DNA of 15,176 bases, taken from assembly GCA_003070825.1 (NCBI GenBank), contig QBLP01000019.1, positions 1 to 15,176 of the forward strand. Direction: 5' to 3'. The DNA comes from Halanaerobium sp. (GTDB taxonomy: Bacteria > Bacillota > Halanaerobiia > Halanaerobiales > Halanaerobiaceae). Of this stretch, positions 1 through 6,899 are shown in pieces; positions within the stretch are counted from its first letter, which is position 1; the number at the start of each line of letters is the position of its first letter. A model generated the notes under the pieces. That model worked only from the letters and a program-made list of their open reading frames with translations. It was not told where the DNA came from and made no database searches. The position numbers and the translations under genes are program-made.

Positions 1-1272
1 GCATATAATTTATTAGCAGAAGATAATTTAATTTATAAAAAAGTAGGTAGTGGAAGTTTTGTTGCTCCAACTCAAAAAGTTATAAGACCTGAAACAGGTG
101 AAAACATGCTGGAACATGGGCAGATTAAATTATCTGAGAATATTAATTTAGCAAGTGCTGCTCCCAGCAAAGAATTATTTCCCGTTGAAGATTTTAAATA
201 TGCGATTAATCAGGTTTTGGAAAGAGACCAGGGAGAAGCTTTTAGTTATCAAAAAAGCCAGGGGTTTTTACCTTTAAGGAAATCTATTCAAAAATATTTT
301 ATGAATAATGGAATAAATTCTTCTTTAAAACAAATTCAGGTAGTATCTGGAGCTCAGCAGGCAATTGATATTTTAAGTAAGATATTATTAGATTTTGGTG
401 AAAAAATTGTTGTTGAAGATCCTACTTATTTTGGAGCACTTCAGGCTTTTAATTCCAGGAAAGCAGATATAATAACAGTTAAGATGCAGGCTGATGGAGC
501 AGATTTAGCAGAGTTAGAAACTCATCTTAAAGAAAAGCAAATTAAATTTTTCTTTACCATGCAGAACTTCCAAAATCCAACTGGTGTCAACTGGAGTTTT
601 GAAAAGCAGCAGCAGCTTTTGAAATTAGCAGAAGAATATGATTTTTATATTATTGAGGACGATATTCTTTCTGATTTGTATTATAATGAAAGTAGAGTAA
701 AAACATTAAAAGAATCTGATGAAAAAGATCGAGTAATCTATATTAAAAGTTTTTCAAAGGTGTTTATGCCTGGATTAAGATTGGCCTTCATAATTTTACC
801 AGATAAGCTGCTGCCGGAATTGTTGGAAGCTAAATATGCTACTGATATTTCAAGTGGAGGCTTAACCCAACGGGCTTTTGATTTCTATTTGCGGGAAGGT
901 CTGCTAGATAAACATATAGATCTGCAGCGAAAACTATTTAGAAAGAAGTATAATTTAATGACTGCTGAAATTAAAAGTGAGCTTCCTGCAGAAATTAAAG
1001 TTGTTTATGAGTCAAAAGGAGGTCTCTACTTATGGTTAAAGCTGCCAGCAAATGTTGATGCTAAAGAACTTTATCAAGCTGCAGTTAGTATAGGTTTAGT
1101 TTTTTCACCTGGTTATTTATTTTCTTTAAATAATATTTTTTCTAATTATATTCGCTTAAGTTTTGCAGCTGTAAATGAAGATGAGATTAGAAAAGGGATT
1201 AAATTATTTAAAAAAATATATTATGAGTATTTAGGTAAAGAAATAGATCAGGAATACAGTCCATTACTATAA
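1..1272 (+). CDS. MocR-type GntR/aminotransferase transcriptional regulator, 5' partial
   Basis: The reading frame is open from base 1, so the gene begins outside the window; the internal ATG at 106 is not its start. The first ~23 residues (AYNLLAEDNLIYKKVGSGSF, then VAP) look like the end of a GntR winged helix, with the usual turn and GsGsFV wing. The rest is a fold-type I aminotransferase-like domain: VVSGAQQAID, EDPTYFGAL, NFQNPTGV, the EDD acidic pair, SFSK with the expected PLP-binding lysine at bases 757-759, and YIRLSFA near the C-terminus with the substrate carboxylate-binding arginine. This order defines the MocR/PdxR family, in which the PLP domain senses a ligand and the N-terminus binds DNA. 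Target and ligand cannot be told. It ends 59 bp before the purine promoter, but nothing shows that it regulates that operon. No convincing terminator is visible after its stop. Confidence 0.9.
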   Translation, partial: AYNLLAEDNLIYKKVGSGSFVAPTQKVIRPETGENMLEHGQIKLSENINLASAAPSKELFPVEDFKYAINQVLERDQGEAFSYQKSQGFLPLRKSIQKYFMNNGINSSLKQIQVVSGAQQAIDILSKILLDFGEKIVVEDPTYFGALQAFNSRKADIITVKMQADGADLAELETHLKEKQIKFFFTMQNFQNPTGVNWSFEKQQQLLKLAEEYDFYIIEDDILSDLYYNESRVKTLKESDEKDRVIYIKSFSKVFMPGLRLAFIILPDKLLPELLEAKYATDISSGGLTQRAFDFYLREGLLDKHIDLQRKLFRKKYNLMTAEIKSELPAEIKVVYESKGGLYLWLKLPANVDAKELYQAAVSIGLVFSPGYLFSLNNIFSNYIRLSFAAVNEDEIRKGIKLFKKIYYEYLGKEIDQEYSPLL

Positions 1273-1331
1273 AAATGATATAAGATGCTGGTTATTTCCA
1301 ATTTTTTTAAGGATAAGATATTTGTTTATGC

Positions 1332-1360
1332 TTGACATTAAAAATACCATCTGTTAAGAT
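1332..1360 (+). promoter_or_regulatory. Sigma-A-type promoter of the purine operon
   Basis: A consensus -35 box TTGACA lies at 1332-1337 and a near-consensus -10 box TAAGAT at 1355-1360, with an ideal 17-base spacer. Transcription should begin near 1367, about 24 bases before the guanine aptamer, giving a leader of roughly 380 nt ahead of purD. Confidence 0.8.
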
Positions 1361-1390
1361 GAAGTTGTAAAATCAAAAATTAAATTTGTA

Positions 1391-1458
1391 CCTCATATAA
1401 TAGTGAGAATATGGCTCACAAGTCTCTACCGAACACCGTAAATTGTTCGACTATGAGG
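1391..1458 (+). promoter_or_regulatory. Purine riboswitch aptamer, guanine class
   Basis: The three-way junction of the purine aptamer is complete. P1 is CCTCATA (1391-1397) with TATGAGG (1452-1458). P2 is GTGAG (1403-1407) with CTCAC (1415-1419) around an ATATGG-type loop. P3 is GAACA (1431-1435) with TGTTC (1444-1448) around an accgtaaat-type loop. The junction carries the conserved TATAAT and GTCTCTACC segments. The specificity base before TATG is C (1451), equivalent to C74 in the B. subtilis xpt riboswitch, which pairs with guanine; adenine riboswitches have U there. Upstream of purine synthesis genes, guanine binding is expected to turn expression down. No terminator follows it directly: the next element is a second aptamer, and the only terminator lies after that. 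Confidence 0.95.
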
Positions 1459-1465
1459 GAAGTGT

Positions 1466-1602
1466 ACCTAGGTTTCCGCAGTATAAGTAGGGGTAGTTTA
1501 TATTTTTTAACCTACATAAAGTTTGGCTTAAATACTGGCTGGTCCGAGCGGTACAGATATTGATATATCACACCGAAGGGATAAAAGCCCAGGCGGGGAG
1601 GT
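1466..1602 (+). promoter_or_regulatory. ykkC-family riboswitch aptamer, probable PRPP sensor (subtype 2b)
   Basis: Hallmarks of the ykkC RNA family are present in order: CTAGGTTTCCG near 1468-1478, CTGGTCCGAGCGGTAC at 1539-1554, and CACCGAAGGGATAAAAGCCC at 1571-1590. A closing P1 can form between ACCT (1466-1469) and AGGT (1599-1602). Between them is a lineage-specific stem, GTAGG (1487-1491 region) with CCTAC (1511-1515). The ykkC family includes guanidine (subtype 1), ppGpp (2a), PRPP (2b) and nucleoside diphosphate (2c) sensors. Position ahead of purine genes and in tandem with a guanine aptamer is the known setting of the PRPP class, so PRPP is the best call; ppGpp is the main alternative. 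The aptamer 3' end (AGCCCAGG at 1586-1593) is also the 5' arm of the downstream terminator, so ligand binding should prevent termination (ON switch). Confidence 0.85.
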
Positions 1603-1650
1603 TCTACTCATTGAATGTAGAGTCTTCCTACCTGGGCTATTTTTATTTGT
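1586..1650 (+). terminator. Riboswitch-controlled intrinsic terminator in the purD leader
   Basis: A long hairpin has outer arms AGCCCAGG (1586-1593) and CCTGGGCT (1631-1638), continuing inward through GGAGG (1597-1601) with CTTCC (1624-1628) and TCTAC (1603-1607) with GTAGA (1617-1621). It is followed by a U-rich tail, ATTTTTATTTGTT. The 5' arm overlaps the last conserved segment of the ykkC aptamer, so aptamer and terminator are mutually exclusive. It is the only terminator in the leader and must serve both aptamers. Confidence 0.9.
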
Positions 1651-1705
1651 TCAGATAATTTGCTTGATTTGAGGTTAGAAATTTGAATCTTTGAGTATAC
1701 GATAA

Positions 1706-1722
1706 TCCAGTTTAAAACTGGA
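1706..1722 (+). repeat. Perfect small palindrome just upstream of purD
   Basis: TCCAGTTT (1706-1713) and AAACTGGA (1715-1722) form an inverted repeat around one base. It lies between the leader terminator and the purD ribosome binding site. It could be a small mRNA hairpin affecting stability or translation, or a protein-binding palindrome. It does not match the PurR PurBox half-site CCGAAC. No function can be assigned. Confidence 0.4.
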
Positions 1723-1746
1723 AATATAAAAGTGGGAGTGGATAGA

Positions 1747-3018
1747 ATGAACATTCTTCTCATCGGAAGTGGTGGAAGAGAAAATGCACTCGCCTGGAAA
1801 TTAGCACAGAGCAGTAGAGTAAAAGAGTTATATATAGCAGCAGGTAATCCAGGTACTGCAGAATATGGAGAAAATCTTGAATTTGACGAAAGTAATCAGG
1901 AAGCACTATTAGAATTTGCTTTAAAAGAAAAGATTGATATTACAGTAGTTGGACCGGAGGCACCGCTGGCAGCAGGAATTGTTGATTTATTTGAAGAACA
2001 CGATTTAAAAGTTTTTGGACCTAAAAAAGCAGCAGCACAGCTGGAAAGCTCAAAGGCTTTTTCTAAAAAGCTGATGGAAAAATACAGTATTCCTACAGCT
2101 GAGTACAGGAGTTTTACCAGTGCAGATGAGGCAAAAGCCTATATTAAAGAAAAAGGTGCACCAATTGTAGTTAAGGCATCCGGCCTGGCAGCAGGTAAAG
2201 GTGTTATTGTAGCTCAGACAGAAGCAGAAGCAGTTAAAGCAGTTGAGACAATAATGCTCAATGATAAATTTGGAGAAGCCGGGGAAAAAGTTGTTATAGA
2301 AGAATTTTTAGAAGGTGAAGAAGCAACAATACTTGCTTTTTGTGATGGTAAGACAGTAGTTCCGATGATTCCTTCTCAGGATCATAAACCTGCCTATGAT
2401 GGAGGTAAAGGTCCAAACACAGGTGGGATGGGAGCTTATGCACCAGCACCTGTAGTTACAGAAGAAATTATGGAAGACTTTAAAAAAGAAATCATGGAAC
2501 CGACTTTAAAAGCTCTGCAGAGTGAAGGACTGGATTTTAAAGGTATTATTTATTTTGGTCTGATGATAAAAAATTCTCGGGCAAAAGTTTTAGAATATAA
2601 TGTTCGTTTTGGTGACCCGGAAGCACAGGTTGTACTGCCGCTTTTAGAAACAGATCTGGTAGATATTATGGAGTCTGTATTAAAAGAAGATCTTGATAAA
2701 ATTGAAATAAAGTGGAAAGACAAAAAGGCACTCTGTGTGGTAATGGCTTCAGGTGGTTATCCTGTTAATTACGAAAAAGGTAAAGAAATCACCGGAATTA
2801 AGGAAGCAGCGGCTGCTCAGGATATAATTGTCTTTCAGGCTGGCACTCGGCTGGAAGGAAATAAACTTCTGACTGATGGAGGTAGAGTTCTGGCAGTTAC
2901 AGCTTTAGGAGATAGTTTTCAGGAAGTTATAGATAAGGCCTATCAGGGTGTAGAAAAAATTCATTTTGAAGATTTTCAGATTAGAAAGGATATTGGACAT
3001 AAAGCACTGAAAAAATAA
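1747..3018 (+). CDS. purD: Phosphoribosylamine-glycine ligase (GAR synthetase)
   Basis: PurD joins glycine to 5-phosphoribosylamine using ATP, step 2 of IMP synthesis in the cytoplasm. The 423-residue product has the PurD layout: an N-terminal Rossmann-like domain (MNILLIGSGGREN), the ATP-grasp phosphate loop KASGLAAGKGV near residue 144, EEFLEGEEATI, the long signature around DGGKGPNTGGMGAYAP (near 220), and the metal/ATP-binding LEYNVRFGDPEAQ near 285, followed by the C-terminal domain. The ATG at 1747 is preferred over the in-frame GTG at 1732: family members begin directly with the M-x-(I/L)-L-(I/V)-G-x-GG strand, and GGGAG (1734-1738) is well placed for it. It is the first gene after the riboswitch leader; in B. 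subtilis purD is last in the operon. The usual GGREHAL motif reads GGRENAL here. Confidence 0.96.
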   Translation: MNILLIGSGGRENALAWKLAQSSRVKELYIAAGNPGTAEYGENLEFDESNQEALLEFALKEKIDITVVGPEAPLAAGIVDLFEEHDLKVFGPKKAAAQLESSKAFSKKLMEKYSIPTAEYRSFTSADEAKAYIKEKGAPIVVKASGLAAGKGVIVAQTEAEAVKAVETIMLNDKFGEAGEKVVIEEFLEGEEATILAFCDGKTVVPMIPSQDHKPAYDGGKGPNTGGMGAYAPAPVVTEEIMEDFKKEIMEPTLKALQSEGLDFKGIIYFGLMIKNSRAKVLEYNVRFGDPEAQVVLPLLETDLVDIMESVLKEDLDKIEIKWKDKKALCVVMASGGYPVNYEKGKEITGIKEAAAAQDIIVFQAGTRLEGNKLLTDGGRVLAVTALGDSFQEVIDKAYQGVEKIHFEDFQIRKDIGHKALKK

Positions 3019-3039
3019 ATTTAACCGGGAGGTTATAAT

Positions 3040-4206
3040 TTGAAGTTTAAAGATAAAACCAGACAAAAAATTGGTATTATCGGTGGTGGTCAGCTGGGTA
3101 AGATGATGATTTTAGAGGCTAAGAAAATGGGCTTTTATGTTACAATTTTAGATCCCACAAAAAAATGTCCGGCCCACAGTATTGCTGATCAGCATCTGGT
3201 TGCTGATTTTGATGACAGAGAGGCAATTAGAAAACTCGCAGAACAGTCTGATCTAATAACCTATGAGTTTGAACACATAGGGGTTGAACCTTTAAAAGAA
3301 CTGGAAGCTGAAGGCTATAAGATTTATCCGACTGCCCGCAGCTTAGAGATTATTCAAAATAAATATCATCAAAAAAATGTTTTAAAACAGGATCAGATAG
3401 CTGTGCCCGATTTTGTAAAAGTAAAAAATCCAGCTGAGATTAGAGAAGCTGCAGAAAAGTTTGGCTATCCGCTGATGTTAAAAAGCTGTACCGGTGGTTA
3501 TGATGGTAAGGGAAATGCTTTAATTAAAAATCAGGCAGAGGTGGAAATTGCTTTTCAGGAACTGGGAGCAGGAAAAACTCCCCTGATGGCAGAAAAATAT
3601 ATTCCTTTTAAAAAGGAAATTTCTATTATTGCTGCCCGCGGTTTAACTGGAGAGATGAAAGTTTACCCGGCTGGAGAAAATGACCACCAGGATAATATAT
3701 TATATGAAACAAAGGTGCCGGCAGAAATTTCAGCTGAGCTGGAAGATGAAGCGGAAGAATTTGCCAGAGAGGTGCTCAAAGTTTTTGAAGGCATCGGAAT
3801 TTTCTGTGTAGAAATGTTTGTCACAGAAGATAATCAGCTGCTGGTTAATGAAATTGCCCCCCGCCCCCACAACTCAGGTCACTATACAATTGAAGGCTGT
3901 GTGACTTCTCAGTTTGAACAGCATGTTAGAGCGATCACGGCTCTGCCGTTGGGAGATACAACTTTAGTTCGACCAGCAGTTATGCGAAATATTTTGGGTA
4001 GTGGGAAAGAAGGAAAAGCAGAAGTAGTTGGATTAGATTCAGCTTTGGCAGTAGAAGGAGTCAAAGTACATATTTATCAGAAGACTATTTCCAGACCCGG
4101 CCGCAAAATGGGCCATCTAACTGTGACAGCAGATAGTTTAGATCAAGCTTCTGAGCTTGCTCTAGAAGCCAGCCGGTTAATTGAAATTAAAGGAGAAAAA
4201 AATTAG
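3040..4206 (+). CDS. purK: N5-carboxyaminoimidazole ribonucleotide synthetase
   Basis: PurK uses ATP and bicarbonate to carboxylate AIR to N5-CAIR, the substrate of PurE, which is the next gene. The 388-residue ATP-grasp protein shows IGIIGGGQLGKMM (near residue 12), a phosphate loop SCTGGYDGKGNA (near 150), EKYIPFKKEISI, and the ATP/metal site NEIAPRPHNSGHYTIEG (near 270), all typical of PurK. Translation starts at TTG (3040) with GGGAGG at 3027-3032, seven bases upstream; no ATG is better placed. It follows purD by 21 bp. Pairing of PurK with class I PurE is the bacterial two-step route from AIR to CAIR. Confidence 0.96.
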   Translation: MKFKDKTRQKIGIIGGGQLGKMMILEAKKMGFYVTILDPTKKCPAHSIADQHLVADFDDREAIRKLAEQSDLITYEFEHIGVEPLKELEAEGYKIYPTARSLEIIQNKYHQKNVLKQDQIAVPDFVKVKNPAEIREAAEKFGYPLMLKSCTGGYDGKGNALIKNQAEVEIAFQELGAGKTPLMAEKYIPFKKEISIIAARGLTGEMKVYPAGENDHQDNILYETKVPAEISAELEDEAEEFAREVLKVFEGIGIFCVEMFVTEDNQLLVNEIAPRPHNSGHYTIEGCVTSQFEQHVRAITALPLGDTTLVRPAVMRNILGSGKEGKAEVVGLDSALAVEGVKVHIYQKTISRPGRKMGHLTVTADSLDQASELALEASRLIEIKGEKN

Positions 4207-4218
4207 GAGGTAAAATTT

Positions 4219-4749
4219 ATGAAGCCTAGAGTAGGAGTTATTATGGGCAGTGATTCAGATCTGCCGATAATGAAAGAGGCAGCAGAAATTTTAGATCAAT
4301 TTGAGGTTAAATATGAGCTAACAGTTGTTTCAGCTCATCGAACACCAAAAAGATTATATAATTATGCGGAAACTGCAGAAGAAAAAGGCTTAGATGTGAT
4401 CATCGCTGGAGCCGGAGGAGCAGCTCACCTACCGGGAATGGTAGCAGCTGTAACAACAGTTCCAGTCATTGGAGTTCCGGTTAAAACTTCAAAATTAAGC
4501 GGACTTGATTCACTTTATTCTATAGTCCAGATGCCGCCTGGAGTTCCAGTAGCCACTGTAGCAATCAATGGAGCTAAAAATGCTGCCTTACTGGCAGTGC
4601 AGATTTTAGCCCGCAGTGACGAAGAATTAAACAAAAGGCAGAAAGAATACAGAAAAGAAATGAAAACCAAAGTATTAAAAACAGCAGATAAATTGGAAGA
4701 GCAGGGATATGAAAAATACCTTGAGAGGAGCAAAAAATTTGCAGACTAG
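4219..4749 (+). CDS. purE: N5-carboxyaminoimidazole ribonucleotide mutase
   Basis: PurE moves the carboxylate of N5-CAIR to give CAIR. The 176-residue protein is close to the usual ~160-170 for class I PurE, which forms octamers. It has the substrate-binding GSDSDLPIM (10-18), SAHRTP with the catalytic histidine (His40), a glycine-rich IAGAGGAAHLPGM (near 63-75), and GVPVKTSKLSGLDSLYSIVQ, the family loop. AGGAGG (4205-4210) spans the purK stop and sits eight bases before the ATG, so the two genes are probably translationally linked. The 3' end contains the ribosome binding site and start of purB, which overlaps it. Confidence 0.97.
   Translation: MKPRVGVIMGSDSDLPIMKEAAEILDQFEVKYELTVVSAHRTPKRLYNYAETAEEKGLDVIIAGAGGAAHLPGMVAAVTTVPVIGVPVKTSKLSGLDSLYSIVQMPPGVPVATVAINGAKNAALLAVQILARSDEELNKRQKEYRKEMKTKVLKTADKLEEQGYEKYLERSKKFAD
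4726..4741 (+). promoter_or_regulatory. purB ribosome binding site and TTG start inside purE
   Basis: GAGAGGAG ends at 4730, eight bases before an in-frame TTG at 4739-4741. This sets the purB start. The upstream ATG at 4709 in the same frame has no good Shine-Dalgarno and would add ten residues absent from typical PurB N-termini. The start overlaps the purE stop (4747-4749) by 11 bases. Confidence 0.75.
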
Positions 4750-6151
4750 AGATATTTTTGCCAATATAAGTCCCCTTGATCATCGTTATTCAAGGCGGAA
4801 AAAGAATTTTGATCAGATTGGGAAATACCTTTCGGAAAATGCAACAATTGCCTTCCAGGCTGAGGTGGAGCTTGCTTTAGTTAAGGTTCTTGCTAAAAGA
4901 GGTATGGCGCCAGAAAAGGCTCCAGCGGAAGTTAAAAAGGCAATTAGTGAATTGACTACAGAAGAGGTTTATCAAGAGGAAGCAAAGACCAAACATAATA
5001 TTAGAGCTTTAGTTAATTGTATTCAAAACAAAGTAAGTAAAGAAACCCGCCCCTATATTCACTTTACAGCTACTTCTTATGATATTGTAGATACAGCAAA
5101 CTCACTCCGCTATCAGAAGGCAGCCCAGGAATTAATCATACCTAAATTAAAAGAATTACACAAAAGCTGGGCAGAGATTGCTCTCAGAGAAAAAGACAGA
5201 GTTCAGATCGGGAGAACCCACGGTCAGCATGCAGTACCGGTGACCTTTGGCTTTACTATTGCTGAATATGTGGCCCGCCTGGGAGAAAGAATTGAAGAAG
5301 TTGAAGCAAAAGCATCTAAACTGGTTGGTAAATTTGCCGGAGCGGTCGGTGCTTACAATGCCAGCGGTATCTTTTTTGAAGATCCGGAAGAGTTTGAAAG
5401 AGAAGTTTTAACAGAGCTCGGTTTAAAACCGGGTGAGCATTCAACTCAGATTGTGCAGGCTGAACCGATGACAGACTTTATTCATTCTCTGGTCTCAACT
5501 TTCAGTGTTCTGGCAGCCTTTGCTGACGATATGCGCCATCTGCAGCGTTCTGAAATTGCAGAAATTGGTGAGCATTTTGGCAAAGACCAGGTTGGATCTT
5601 CAACGATGCCCCACAAAAGGAACCCGATTAATTATGAAAATGTTAAGAGCTTGTGGAAGGCCTTTATGCCTCAGATGACAACAGTTTATATGGATCAGCT
5701 TTCTGAACATCAGCGTGATCTAACAAATTCAGCATCTTCCCGTTTTATTCCTGAATTAATTACTGCCCTCCTTTCAGCAGCAGCTCGTTTGACCAGAGTC
5801 AGCTCTAAAATGGCAGTTGACCAGGAGAATATTAAAAAGAATTTTGAACAGAATAAGAAGATGATTGTGGCCGAGCCCTTATATATTCTTTTAGCAGCAG
5901 CCGGTCATCCAGATGCTCATGAGGCAGTACGCAAACTGACCTTGAAAGCCCAGAAGACAGATCTTTCTTTAAGAGAACTGGTTGATCAGAGTCAGGAACT
6001 GCAGGGTTATTGGGATAAATTTACTGAGAAGCAGAAAGAATTAATTTTAAAACCTGAAAATTATACAGGGATAGCAGCAGAGAAAACTGAAAAAATAATT
6101 AAGAACTGGCAGCAGAAATTTGACTATGATCTCAAAACGGAGGTTTTATAA
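4739..6151 (+). CDS. purB: Adenylosuccinate lyase
   Basis: PurB removes fumarate from SAICAR to give AICAR, and from adenylosuccinate to give AMP. With the TTG start at 4739 the product is 470 residues and begins MQTRDIFANISPLDHRY, the usual PurB opening. Superfamily motifs follow in order: TSYDIVDTA near 112, RTHGQHAVP (159-167) with conserved histidines, and the fumarase/aspartase signature GSSTMPHKRNPIN (286-298), whose flexible loop carries the catalytic serine. The C-terminal helical domain is complete. The signature reads TMPHKRNP, whereas many bacterial PurB proteins have AMPYKRNP; this may mark a subfamily, but the N-terminus and context support PurB over argininosuccinate lyase or fumarase. 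It overlaps purE by 11 bp and ends three bases before purC. Confidence 0.95.
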   Translation: MQTRDIFANISPLDHRYSRRKKNFDQIGKYLSENATIAFQAEVELALVKVLAKRGMAPEKAPAEVKKAISELTTEEVYQEEAKTKHNIRALVNCIQNKVSKETRPYIHFTATSYDIVDTANSLRYQKAAQELIIPKLKELHKSWAEIALREKDRVQIGRTHGQHAVPVTFGFTIAEYVARLGERIEEVEAKASKLVGKFAGAVGAYNASGIFFEDPEEFEREVLTELGLKPGEHSTQIVQAEPMTDFIHSLVSTFSVLAAFADDMRHLQRSEIAEIGEHFGKDQVGSSTMPHKRNPINYENVKSLWKAFMPQMTTVYMDQLSEHQRDLTNSASSRFIPELITALLSAAARLTRVSSKMAVDQENIKKNFEQNKKMIVAEPLYILLAAAGHPDAHEAVRKLTLKAQKTDLSLRELVDQSQELQGYWDKFTEKQKELILKPENYTGIAAEKTEKIIKNWQQKFDYDLKTEVL

Positions 6152-6154
6152 AAG

Positions 6155-6874
6155 ATGGAAAAAAGGGAAATGATATATGAAGGTAAAGCCAAGCAAATTT
6201 TTAAGACTGATAAAGATGATCAGGTGATTGTTCACTTTAAAGATGATGCAACCGCTTTTGATGGTCAGAAAAAAGGTCAGATTGCAGAAAAAGGCAAGAT
6301 AAATAACAAGATTAGCAATTTCTTTTTTAAACTACTTGAAGAAAAAGGGATTAAGACTCATTTGATAGAAGAACTAAATGAGCGTGATTCACTGGTTAAA
6401 AAGGTGGATATTATTCCTCTGGAAGTTGTAATGCGTAATGTAGCTGCTGGTAGTCTGGCCAAAAGAATTGGTATGGAAGAAGGAGAACCACTTAAACAGC
6501 CGGTAATTGAGTTTTACTATAAAGATGATGACCTGGGAGATCCTTTAATCAATGTTTCTCACATTGAGCTTTTGGGACTGGCAGGCAGAGAAGAATTAGA
6601 AAGATTAATTGCACTCGGTCATAAGATTAATGATATTTTAGTTAAATTTTTAAAAGAGCGAAATGTAGATCTGGTGGACTTTAAACTGGAATTCGGGAAA
6701 ACTGCTGAAGGAGAAATCATCCTTGCTGATGAGATTACACCTGATACCTGCCGCTTCTGGGACAGTGAAACTAAAGAAAAACTGGATAAAGATCGCTTCC
6801 GTCGTGATCTTGGTGATGTAGAAGAGGCCTATCATGAAATGTATAAACGAATAACCGGCCAGGACTGGAAATAA
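6155..6874 (+). CDS. purC: Phosphoribosylaminoimidazole-succinocarboxamide (SAICAR) synthetase
   Basis: PurC joins aspartate to CAIR with ATP to make SAICAR. The 239-residue protein matches the normal bacterial size. It shows YEGKAKQIF (8-16), FKDDATAFDG (26-35), the long family signature PLEVVMRNVAAGSLAKR near 88-104, and LADEITPDTCRFWD near 190-203, covering the nucleotide and substrate sites. The ATG at 6155 is served by GGAGG at 6139-6143, within the end of purB. A second ATG at 6170 is too close to its GGGA to be preferred. The next gene, purF, follows after 25 bp; in B. subtilis purS, purQ and purL lie at this junction. Confidence 0.97.
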   Translation: MEKREMIYEGKAKQIFKTDKDDQVIVHFKDDATAFDGQKKGQIAEKGKINNKISNFFFKLLEEKGIKTHLIEELNERDSLVKKVDIIPLEVVMRNVAAGSLAKRIGMEEGEPLKQPVIEFYYKDDDLGDPLINVSHIELLGLAGREELERLIALGHKINDILVKFLKERNVDLVDFKLEFGKTAEGEIILADEITPDTCRFWDSETKEKLDKDRFRRDLGDVEEAYHEMYKRITGQDWK

Positions 6875-6899
6875 GTTTAAGATTAAGGGAGGAAAATTG

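Noticed and set aside
1429..1449. CCGAAC with an inverted GTTCG resembles a pair of PurR PurBox half-sites.
   Set aside because: These bases are the P3 stem of the guanine aptamer; spacing and flanks do not fit a PurBox pair.
1586..1596. The complement reads CCGCCTGGGCT, like the conserved 3' segment of the ZTP (pfl) riboswitch.
   Set aside because: It is on the wrong strand, the rest of a ZTP aptamer is absent, and the bases are explained by the ykkC aptamer and its terminator.
1732..1746. GTG at 1732 as the purD start.
   Set aside because: It would lie within the Shine-Dalgarno sequence itself and add five residues not typical of PurD; ATG 1747 fits better.
4709..4738. ATG 4709 as the purB start.
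   Set aside because: No good ribosome binding site, larger overlap with purE, and extra residues; TTG 4739 has a well-spaced AGGAG.
4515..4783. Two overlapping minus-strand frames opposite purE/purB.
   Set aside because: They are antisense shadows of well-supported genes, with no family resemblance or plausible start signals.
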